From NCBI GenBank assembly GCA_900542475.1, contig UQNO01000034.1, positions 1-20,211 on the forward strand: a DNA stretch of 20,211 nucleotides, in the 5' to 3' direction. This document shows positions 6,287 through 13,700 of the stretch, piece after piece. Made by a program: the position numbers and the translations under genes. The stretch comes from an uncultured Bacteroidota bacterium (GTDB lineage Bacteria; Bacteroidota; Bacteroidia; Bacteroidales; F082). A model generated the notes under the pieces. The model made no database searches. It had not been told where the DNA came from and saw nothing but the letters and a program-made list of their open reading frames with translations. Numbering within the stretch: position 1 is the first letter of the stretch; each line of letters begins with the position of its first letter.

Positions 6287-8248
6287 ATGATTCCGCGCGA
6301 GACCATAAATCAGATTATCGAGACAGCACGTATAGAGGACGTTGTGAGTGAGTTTGTGACGCTTCGCAAACGTGGCTCCAACCTCATCGGAGTGTGTCCG
6401 TTTCACAAAGAGAAGACTCCCTCTTTCAACGTAAATCCGGCACGAAACATCTTCAAATGCTTCGGTTGCGGCAAGGCAGGCGACGCCGTGCGTTTCATCA
6501 TGGAGCATGAACGCTATTCTTTCCAGGAGGCTCTTCGCTACCTCGCTAAAAAATACGGCATCAAGATAGAAGAACGCGAGCAAACACCCGAAGAGGCGGC
6601 GGCGCAGAACGAGCGCGAACGCATGTTCAACATCAACAGCTTCGCGCAAAAATACTTCTCCAACACCATGATGACCTCCGACGAAGGACAGTCGGTCGGT
6701 CTCGCATATTTCCATGAACGCGGATTCCGCGATGCCATAATAAACCGTTTTCAACTGGGTTACTGCCCCGGCAGCGGTTCTGCATTCACTGATTTCGCAA
6801 TAAAGAACGGCTACGACAAAGACCTGCTCATAAAAGTTGGTCTCACGGGGAACTACGAAAACCGTCTCTACGACCGTTATCAAAGTCGTGTCATCTTCCC
6901 TATTCACAACCTCACCGGTAAAATAATAGGTTTCGGCGGACGTATCCTGACGAAAGAAAAAACAAAGGCAAAATACGTCAACTCGCCCGAGTCGGAGATT
7001 TATAACAAAAGCCAGACACTATACGGCATCTTTTTCGCGAGAAACGAGATATCGCGTCTCGACAACTGCATACTCGTTGAAGGTTATGCCGACGTCCTTT
7101 CCATGCATCAGGCTGGAATAGAGAATGTTGTGGCGAGTTCCGGAACGTCTCTGACCATCGAGCAGATACGCATGATAAGCCGTTACACGAAGAATATCAC
7201 CATGCTTTATGATGGCGACGCCGCCGGCATCCATGCAGCTCTCCGTGGCACCAATATGATTCTCGAAGAAGGCATGAACGTCCGCATCGTGGTGCTGCCT
7301 CCCGAAGACGACCCTGACAGCTTTGTGCAAAACAATCCTATCGAATATGTCACAAAATATCTAACAGACAATGCGAAAGACTTTCTCGGGTTCAAGACCA
7401 ACCTGCTGCTGAAAGACGCTCAAAACGACCCTATCAAACGTGCAGCCGCCATCAAAGACATTGTGGAGACCGTCGCTGTCATTCCAGATCCTATATATCG
7501 CGCCACATATATCAAGGAATGTAGCCGCGCCATCGAGATGGCGGAACAGACTCTCACCAACGAGGTAAATAAGATTCTGCGCGCCAAATATCGCAAACAA
7601 CTTGGTCTCGCATCTCAAGAATCTCATCTATCATACCAAGACTATAAAACCTATCAGCCTCAACAGCAACCCGTTGAACAACACGACAACATTCCTATCG
7701 GCTTCTTCCAAGAGCAGGAACTTGTAAAAATACTTCTCTCCCACGGCAGCGAAACCATTGATATTGAAGGCACGGACGACGATGACAAAGATATTGTTTA
7801 CACCACTACCGTCGCTTCTATTATCATCGATGACCTTAAAAGCGACGGTCTGCTCCTCCGTGACCCTACTCATAAGAAGATTTTCGATGCTTTTGACCAC
7901 GGTCTCGACACCGGCGACCTCCCGACAGCGCAGGATTTCATTTCAAGTGAGGACCAAGAAGTGGCAGTGCTCGCCGCCAATCTCCTCAGCACACAGTATA
8001 AACTCGACGACTGGCGTCGGCATCGTATTGTGGTCAAAACCGAAGACGATGTACTTAAAAAGACCGTGTTGTCATCAATTCTTCGCTTCAAAGACATGGT
8101 TATCGAAGACCGCCGAGCAGCCATCGTCAAAGAACTGCAATCCTGCACCGAACTCGACGACCAGCTTATCCTCCTTCAAAAGAAGAAAAAACTTGATGAA
8201 ATAAGAACAAAAATCAATCGTGATTTAGGCATTGTTATCACGAAATAG
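6287..8248 (+). CDS. dnaG: DNA primase
   Basis: A 653-residue DnaG primase, which lays RNA primers at the replication fork together with the DnaB helicase. The N-terminal CHC2 zinc domain is intact: Cys37 and His40 in CPFH, Cys58 and Cys61 in CFGCGKAGD. The catalytic core includes YCPGSG (159-164) and RVIFPIHNLTGKIIGFGGR (201-219). The TOPRIM domain carries VEGYADVLSMHQAG (264-277), the metal-binding YDGDAAG (308-314) and DPDSF (342-346). The remaining 300 residues include the helicase-interacting C-terminal region, less conserved as usual. The start MIPRETINQI is typical of the family. It lies 79 bp after the secreted EEP gene; no convincing -7 box was found between them, so read-through from upstream is possible. 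The gene is convergent with the dehydrogenase gene. Confidence 0.98.
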   Translation: MIPRETINQIIETARIEDVVSEFVTLRKRGSNLIGVCPFHKEKTPSFNVNPARNIFKCFGCGKAGDAVRFIMEHERYSFQEALRYLAKKYGIKIEEREQTPEEAAAQNERERMFNINSFAQKYFSNTMMTSDEGQSVGLAYFHERGFRDAIINRFQLGYCPGSGSAFTDFAIKNGYDKDLLIKVGLTGNYENRLYDRYQSRVIFPIHNLTGKIIGFGGRILTKEKTKAKYVNSPESEIYNKSQTLYGIFFARNEISRLDNCILVEGYADVLSMHQAGIENVVASSGTSLTIEQIRMISRYTKNITMLYDGDAAGIHAALRGTNMILEEGMNVRIVVLPPEDDPDSFVQNNPIEYVTKYLTDNAKDFLGFKTNLLLKDAQNDPIKRAAAIKDIVETVAVIPDPIYRATYIKECSRAIEMAEQTLTNEVNKILRAKYRKQLGLASQESHLSYQDYKTYQPQQQPVEQHDNIPIGFFQEQELVKILLSHGSETIDIEGTDDDDKDIVYTTTVASIIIDDLKSDGLLLRDPTHKKIFDAFDHGLDTGDLPTAQDFISSEDQEVAVLAANLLSTQYKLDDWRRHRIVVKTEDDVLKKTVLSSILRFKDMVIEDRRAAIVKELQSCTELDDQLILLQKKKKLDEIRTKINRDLGIVITK

Positions 8249-8271
8249 TTTGAAGTAATTGGATTTTCGAG

Positions 8272-8298
8272 GAGAGTGTAAATTAAACTCCAACTCTC
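8272..8298 (+). terminator. Weak candidate terminator after dnaG
   Basis: GAGAGT (8272-8277) can pair with ACTCTC (8293-8298) across a 15-nt loop, 23 nt after the dnaG stop, followed by a T-rich stretch. The stem is short, so this is tentative. Confidence 0.3.
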
Positions 8299-8329
8299 TC
8301 TATTATTCTATGACCGATGCTTTACTTGG

Positions 8330-8346
8330 TGCTTATTTAATAAGCA
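8330..8346. repeat. Small palindrome in the convergent dnaG/dehydrogenase gap
   Basis: TGCTTAT and ATAAGCA form a 7-bp perfect inverted repeat around TTA, 6 bp beyond the dehydrogenase stop. It is followed by A5 on the plus strand, hence preceded by T5 on the minus strand. It may contribute to 3' end formation of either convergent gene, but lacks the correct U-tract placement. Confidence 0.35.
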
Positions 8347-8352
8347 AAAACC

Positions 8353-9267
8353 TCAAACTTTAAACTTTAAAACATTATCGATAACTATTTTTAATCTTGT
8401 TTCAAAAGCTTCTTTCGTTGCGAACCCTATATGAGGCAGCAGCATTGTATTCGGTGCGCTTAATAACGGGTTATCGTTGTTCAGTGGCGGCTCGCTGTCA
8501 TAAACATCAAGTGCCGCGCCAGCGATGATGCCCTTTTTCAATGCTTCAGCAAGGTCGTTGGTGTTAATAACAGGTCCTCTTGCGGCGTTGACAATAACAG
8601 CCGTCGGTTTCATCATGGCGAAGTCTTTGGCCGTCAAGAAGTCACGTGTCTCATTATTCAATGCGATATGCAGTGCCACTATGTCTGATTCTTTCAACAG
8701 AGTCTCTTTATCTACAAACGTCACACCAGACACCTGCTTCGGTGTACGGTTCCATGCTATCACCTTGCAGCCGAAAGCCTGTGTCAATGCCGCGGTCCTC
8801 TGTCCGATAGCTCCCATTCCTATGATTCCTACTGTCTTACCGGCAATTTCTCGACCCGGTATCATCGCAGTTCCCTTGCAGCCACGTGTGATGCTGTCAT
8901 TCTCAATTATATAACGATATAATCCTATCATCATACATATTGTCTCTTCCGCTACAGCCTCGGTAGAATAACCCGCCGCATTCATCACAGTGATGCCACG
9001 ACGCTTGCACTCATCAATGTCAATATGGTCAAGACCCGTGAACGCTATCGAAAGCATCTTAAGGTCCGGACACGCATCAACAAACTCCTTGCGTAATGGC
9101 ATGTTGCTCTCTATCACAACATCCGCTCCCGCAGCACGCTCAATATTCAATTCAGGCCGACGGTCAGGATATACCACAACCTCATGCCCTTGTTTCTTTA
9201 AATTGTCACAAGCCTTCTCAATGGCTTCAACCGTTAATCCCAACGGCTCCAAAAAAACTATCTTCAT
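8353..9267 (-). CDS. NAD(P)-dependent D-2-hydroxyacid dehydrogenase
   Basis: A 304-residue cytoplasmic dehydrogenase that interconverts a 2-oxoacid and a D-2-hydroxyacid. The nucleotide-binding Rossmann motif is GIIGMGAIGQRTA (147-159). The catalytic triad is visible: Arg230 in NAARGPVINT, Glu259 in DVYDSEPPLNNDNPLL, and His279 in LLPHIGFAT. The substrate-side N-terminal segment has SIAFTGLDHIDID (73-85). After the second Rossmann strand the sequence is VIAWNRTPKQ (169-178), with Asn-Arg where NAD-specific members carry an acidic residue, so NADP(H) may be preferred (inference). Homologues act on glycerate, hydroxypyruvate, lactate or phosphoglycerate. Its 304 residues make it shorter than the ACT-domain SerA type, so serine synthesis is not implied. 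A TATCTTTG box lies 25 bp upstream of the ATG. Confidence 0.93.
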   Translation of the reverse strand: MKIVFLEPLGLTVEAIEKACDNLKKQGHEVVVYPDRRPELNIERAAGADVVIESNMPLRKEFVDACPDLKMLSIAFTGLDHIDIDECKRRGITVMNAAGYSTEAVAEETICMMIGLYRYIIENDSITRGCKGTAMIPGREIAGKTVGIIGMGAIGQRTAALTQAFGCKVIAWNRTPKQVSGVTFVDKETLLKESDIVALHIALNNETRDFLTAKDFAMMKPTAVIVNAARGPVINTNDLAEALKKGIIAGAALDVYDSEPPLNNDNPLLSAPNTMLLPHIGFATKEAFETRLKIVIDNVLKFKV

Positions 9268-9292
9268 CGTTATCAGTGTTTGTTTTGAACAA

Positions 9293-9300
9293 CAAAGATA
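9293..9300 (-). promoter_or_regulatory. Candidate -7 promoter box of the dehydrogenase gene
   Basis: The minus strand reads TATCTTTG, identical to the boxes at 1540-1547 and 3355-3362, with 25 bp between it and the ATG at 9267. Confidence 0.55.
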
Positions 9301-9320
9301 GTCTTTTTTTCAACACCGCC

Positions 9321-9470
9321 GAATGTTTATTCATGAAGGGACCTCTCCGACATGTAATTGATTATAAACCATAACCGAAGATGAAATCAAAATTTATGAG
9401 CATCGTAAAACAAAATATTCCAATGGAACGGGAATTCCATAGCGGCAGGTCCCTCTCATGAATACTATTC
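9321..9470. repeat. 150-bp element bounded by imperfect inverted repeats, overlapping the ssb stop codon
   Basis: The left arm 9328-9344 (TATTCATGAAGGGACCT) and the right arm 9447-9464, read on the other strand (TATTCATGAGAGGGACCT), differ by one inserted base. An outer GAAT extends both arms to about 9321 and 9470. The right arm abuts and overlaps the end of ssb. The interior holds a smaller ATGGAA/TTCCAT stem at about 9424-9439. There is no open frame inside and no clear target-site duplication. It could be a large terminator-like foldback or a short non-autonomous element. Confidence 0.6.
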
Positions 9471-9830
9471 TGCTGCGTTTTTCTGCTCTTCTTCATTGCT
9501 CATCTTATCAACAAGCATGAATTCATCCATTACAATCTCCGTAAAATAACGTTTGTTCTTATCCTTGTCTTCGTACTGTCTCGTCTTTAATTTGCCTTCC
9601 AAAGCGATTAAACGACCTTTCTTGACGATTTTCTCCACAATCTCGGCCGTCTTACCCCAGGCGACAATATTATGCCACTCCGTCTCCGTGACAAGCTCCA
9701 TCTTGTCATTGTAATGTTTTTCGTTTGTGGCTAACGTAAATCTGGCCGACTTCCTCTCGCCAAATTTCTTAATCTCCGGATCCACGCCCAGACGTCCAAT
9801 CAGATAAACCGAATTTCTTAAGGTTCCCAT
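9465..9830 (-). CDS. ssb: Single-stranded DNA-binding protein, short form
   Basis: A 121-residue OB-fold protein that coats single-stranded DNA. It starts MGTLRNSVYLIGRLGVDPEIK and carries the family blocks ARFTLATNE, TEWHNIVAWGKTAEI (50-64) and KKGRLIALEGKLKTRQYEDKD. The core is about 105 residues. The tail is only NEEEQKNAAE and lacks the acidic DDDIPF-type tip through which ordinary SSB recruits replication and repair proteins. It may therefore be an accessory paralogue, with the main ssb elsewhere (inference). A candidate -7 box (TAAATTTG) lies 43 bp upstream, just below a strong terminator, so the gene is probably its own transcription unit. The stop codon sits inside an inverted repeat. 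Confidence 0.95.
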   Translation of the reverse strand: MGTLRNSVYLIGRLGVDPEIKKFGERKSARFTLATNEKHYNDKMELVTETEWHNIVAWGKTAEIVEKIVKKGRLIALEGKLKTRQYEDKDKNKRYFTEIVMDEFMLVDKMSNEEEQKNAAE

Positions 9831-9873
9831 AGTTGAATGTTTTTAGTTGTTAATACTTATGTTGTCTGTTTTG

Positions 9874-9881
9874 CAAATTTA
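9874..9881 (-). promoter_or_regulatory. Candidate -7 promoter box of ssb
   Basis: The minus strand reads TAAATTTG, which fits TAnnTTTG, 43 bp upstream of the ssb ATG and just downstream of the hairpin terminator at 9894-9924. Confidence 0.45.
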
Positions 9882-9890
9882 CAACCAATA

Positions 9891-9924
9891 AAAAAAATTA
9901 GTCGTACGAAAAACGACTAATTTT
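9891..9924 (-). terminator. Rho-independent terminator after the phosphopantetheinyl transferase gene
   Basis: AAAATTAGTCGT (9894-9905) pairs perfectly with ACGACTAATTTT (9913-9924) across a 7-nt loop. On the minus strand the stem runs into a T-tract (the A-run at 9891-9897 on the plus strand). It lies 112 nt beyond the stop of the minus-strand transferase gene, in an AT-rich gap, and insulates ssb from it. Confidence 0.8.
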
Positions 9925-10036
9925 CAACATATCACCTAAAATATTGATTATCAGTATTTTTACATCTATTTATTTTACTTTACTATTACTTAAAAATGTT
10001 AATATTTTTTAACATTTCCACATATCTGTTTGTTTA

Positions 10037-10675
10037 TCAATGATTTATGCGACAAAAATCTTCAATATTCACAAATTTACATTTAACATCTTCATTATCA
10101 ACAACTTTTCTTGTTGCCACACTCAAATACTTGTTTCCTATTTTTCGACTGACAACGTTTATATCCGCATTGTTTTTCAAAATATCTTTTATCTCATGTG
10201 TAATCCCCGTACCCAAATATTTAAACACAGCTTCTTTTTTCGTCCATAATTCAATGAATTTTTCGGCTTTACCCTCCACGCCATTTTCCATAATCTCGAT
10301 TTCATTTGTTACATATCTCACAAGGCTTTCCCTATATCTCGAAATTTCCTCTATATCAACTCCAACTTCCTCATCATCGACAACCGCCGCTACAGCGCTC
10401 TTACAATGGCTTATGCTGAAATACAAATCGTTTCTATCCTCAAAATATGGCTTTCCATGTTCATTATATTTCCATTTGTCACACCGTGCAGTGATAGGAA
10501 AGTTCTTGTTTTTACAAAATTCAACTAAAAAATATGCCACGGCACACTGCACTCTTCCAGGCAAATGCTTTATCCTCAACATCTGCTCCTTTCTCCATTC
10601 CGGCAGAATTTCCTTGCATCTCTCGATGAAATCCTCGTTTAATTTGTCAATATTATCACATATCAATATTTCCAT
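10037..10675 (-). CDS. 4'-phosphopantetheinyl transferase superfamily protein
   Basis: A 212-residue enzyme predicted to move phosphopantetheine from coenzyme A onto a serine of a carrier protein. The family motifs are FSISHCKSAV (86-95), the Mg-binding GVDIEEI (105-111) and FIELWTKKEAVFKYLGTGI (140-158). Its length and layout fit the Sfp/Gsp type that serves several carrier proteins, rather than the short AcpS type. No carrier protein or synthase is nearby, so its target is unknown. The gene is visibly more AT-rich than its neighbours, with many AAA, AAT and ATA codons, which could reflect transfer or weak codon selection. A TATATTTG box ends only 4 bp before the ATG, so the transcript may be nearly leaderless. 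A strong terminator closes it downstream. Confidence 0.9.
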   Translation of the reverse strand: MEILICDNIDKLNEDFIERCKEILPEWRKEQMLRIKHLPGRVQCAVAYFLVEFCKNKNFPITARCDKWKYNEHGKPYFEDRNDLYFSISHCKSAVAAVVDDEEVGVDIEEISRYRESLVRYVTNEIEIMENGVEGKAEKFIELWTKKEAVFKYLGTGITHEIKDILKNNADINVVSRKIGNKYLSVATRKVVDNEDVKCKFVNIEDFCRINH

Positions 10676-10679
10676 GCCG

Positions 10680-10687
10680 CAAATATA
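10680..10687 (-). promoter_or_regulatory. Candidate -7 promoter box of the phosphopantetheinyl transferase gene
   Basis: The minus strand reads TATATTTG, with only 4 bp to the ATG at 10675. It begins just after the T-tract of the adhesin terminator. If functional, transcription would start at or close to the start codon. Confidence 0.5.
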
Positions 10688-10727
10688 ACAAAAAAATGTA
10701 AGGGCAAATGTTATTTGCCCTTACATT
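10688..10727 (-). terminator. Rho-independent terminator of the giant adhesin gene
   Basis: A perfect 15-bp stem, with arms at 10695-10709 and 10713-10727 around a 3-nt loop, lies 23 nt after the stop of the 2670-residue gene. On the minus strand it is followed by an uninterrupted run of seven T. This is the clearest terminator in the window. Confidence 0.92.
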
Positions 10728-10750
10728 ACCTATATAACGTTAATCGTTAT

Positions 10751-13700
10751 TTATTTAACAACGCTGATGCGTTTAACGTCGCTACCAGTCTCGGTTGTAA
10801 CCTTAACCATGTAAACGCCTGACTCGAACTGACCCATGTTGAGGACCCTGTTGTCGCCGCTGACTTTCTGATCAAGAACCATCTGACCCATAGAGTTGAA
10901 CACTGTCACTTGCTTCATTGCTGTAGCCTTGATAGTGATGTCGCCTCTTGTCGGGTTAGGATAGATTGAGTTGATAACTTCGCTGTTGTCAAGAACATTG
11001 ACATTAATTATAACTTCTTCTTCTTCACTGCATGACATTGCATAGTATGTTACATCATAGTCACCATCATAGATAACTCTGATTGTGTACAAATATGTAC
11101 CTGAAGCCAAGTCTTCATCAACAAATGATGTTACGTTAGCGTCGAACATACCGACAAATTCATCGTTACGATAGAGAATTGTTCCGATAATGCCCTCTGT
11201 TGGTTGTGGAGGAACTGAACCGCCACCTGTTGTCAATGTGATATCGTCAACCTTTAAGATAAACTGGTCGGTGCAGTTGAAGTGACGGATGGCGACCCAG
11301 ATTTCCTGACCTGCGTATGCGCTGAGGTCAACTGTGTATTCATACCATGCGCCCTCTGCTCTTGTCTGACCGTCGCGGCCTTGGGTTGGCAAGCCTGTGC
11401 CCTTGGCTGTCATAGTCCACTCGTCAACCATGGTGAAGTCAGCCGCATTTGTGTTGCTGCCTGTTGACACCGCCACGCCAAAGTGTTCTGCTGGATAGCC
11501 TGAATCCTGTGAGCACGCATAGAATTTAATCTGGCTGTATTCAGCTTTGGTTGGTGATACAAGGTAGTTGTTCGGATTGACAGGACCAAAATAGTTTACG
11601 AAACTATTTGAGAACACGCAGCCTGTTGACGCATTGTGGCCAGGAAGATTTGTTGTCAAAGTCCAGTCGTAGCCGTCGCCGTCAGCGTCGATTGTTGTCC
11701 AACCCTGCATTGTGCCGTCCTCGAAGTCGTATGTATTCTCTGTTGGAGGTGTTGGAGGTGTTGGAGGTGTTGGACCACCGCCGCCTGTTGTGAGAGTTAC
11801 GTCATCAACATTGATATAGAACATGTCTGAGCTGTTGAAGTGACGGATAGCGACATAGATGTCCTGACCTGCGTATGCGCCAAGGTCAACGGTGTATTCA
11901 TACCATGCGCCTTCTTTGCCTTCACGGCTTCTGCTTGCGTAGTTGCCTGTGTTACCGGCTTCTTTGGCTGTCATTGTCCACTCCTGAATGGTTGTGAAGT
12001 CATTGCCACTTGTATTGCCTGTTGTTGAAACTGCAACGCCGAAGTGCTCTGCCGGATAAGACGGATCCTGCGCGCATGCCCAGAAGTTGATTGATGAGTA
12101 CTGACCCTGTGGCGATACTATATAGTTATCAGGGGTCAATGGCATGTTTTTATAACTTGCCGATGAGATGCAGTCTTCGCCATCGTGTGCCGGAATGAGA
12201 TAACCTGCCATCAAAACCGATCCAAGCATCCAGTTGTTACCGTCGCCGTCGGCGTCGATTGTTGTCCAGCCCTCGAGAGAGCCTTCGAAGCTGTAATGAT
12301 TATCACGATTTGAGCGAGCTGGTGATGTCTTGGCAACACCGGCGTTGGCCAATGTACCGCCACTGATGCCAGTTGCCTGTGGAACTGAAATCTCAACGAC
12401 TTCACCCTTGGCGCCCTGTGCAACGTATGCGCGAACCATGAATGTGTTGTTTATACCATAAGAAACCATGTCTCCCCAATCCGAACCGTCGAGTGATACC
12501 CAACGACCGTTGGCGTCGCCTGTGTTGTCGCAAACCGCTGCCGGGAATGCCGCGCCGCTTGCATTATGGTAAACAACCCATAAGTTCTTTGTAGGATCAA
12601 TTGTCACTGGTGTGGCAAATTCAACTTCAGCGAAGTCGTTTGTACCTGTGAATGTAACATTGGCTGTACCGACTGCTGTTGCAGGAGATGTTGTGCCATC
12701 GTTGTAGATTGTGACATCGCCGGCCATTGCCATGTAGTCGAAAGCAGCAACCTTTGTCACCGCGTTACCAGTGTATGAACCTGCAGGGAACATAACGCCC
12801 CACCAGAATTCACCACCATTTGTACCGATAGCGTCAACGTTGACACCATTGTCATAATAGTACCACTGTCCCTCGCCCGGTGTTGGAGGAGGTGTCGGAC
12901 CATTAGGCATTGTCCATGTAAGTGTCACCTTGTTGTTATCCACTGTTGAATTAAACGATGTAACACCATCGAAGTTGTTGCAAGGTGTGTATGTCCATGT
13001 GTATTCCATCCATTCACCCATACCTGAAGCATAGAGAGGAGCAACAGAAACAACGTGTTCTGAACCTTCTACCATGTCTTCAACAGGAACCTGATAGAAT
13101 AATTCGTATGACTCACCGACATATTTTCCGTCGAGCATAACCTTGTAGCTCAATGGAGCGCGATCTCCTCTGCCTGGAGTTAACTCAACGTCATCAATCC
13201 AGATTTCATAAACGTCGTTGTTGACATCATGGAATGCGATGTAAATATTCTGACCTGCGTAAGCACTCAAGTCGATGGTGTGCAAACGCCAGTTGTCATA
13301 ACGACCATTTACATGGCGCATTTCTGTCTTGACACCGGCACCCTTGGCAGCACCAGTCCAAACATGTGTGAAGTCTGCCGCTGTTGGGTTGTCGGCTGTT
13401 GCAACGCACACCGAGAAGTTCTCAGGGAAGATGTCGTTTGCATTGTCAGCCCAGAATGATAATGTTGAGCCGTTAACAATGCCATACTTCTGAGGAGTAA
13501 TGAGGTAGCTGTTGGTATTGAATGAACCGACATAGTCAACGAAAGAGTAGCACATTGCAAAGCCAGTGCCTCCGTGAGCATGTGTTGTGTAGTTATAACC
13601 ACCAGGGTTTTGGTCACTATGCAGCCACTCGCCACCGTCCGCGTTAACTTTAAGGACTGTCCAACCATTCAGACCGTTTTCAAAGTCTTCTGTGAATGAG

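Noticed and set aside
6188..6907. 239-residue open frame antisense to dnaG
   Set aside because: It lies almost wholly over the conserved zinc and core domains of dnaG, has no family motif, and is explained as a codon-bias shadow.
8353..9267. SerA phosphoglycerate dehydrogenase
   Set aside because: The 304-residue length lacks an ACT domain and no serine-biosynthesis gene is adjacent, so only the broad family name is justified.
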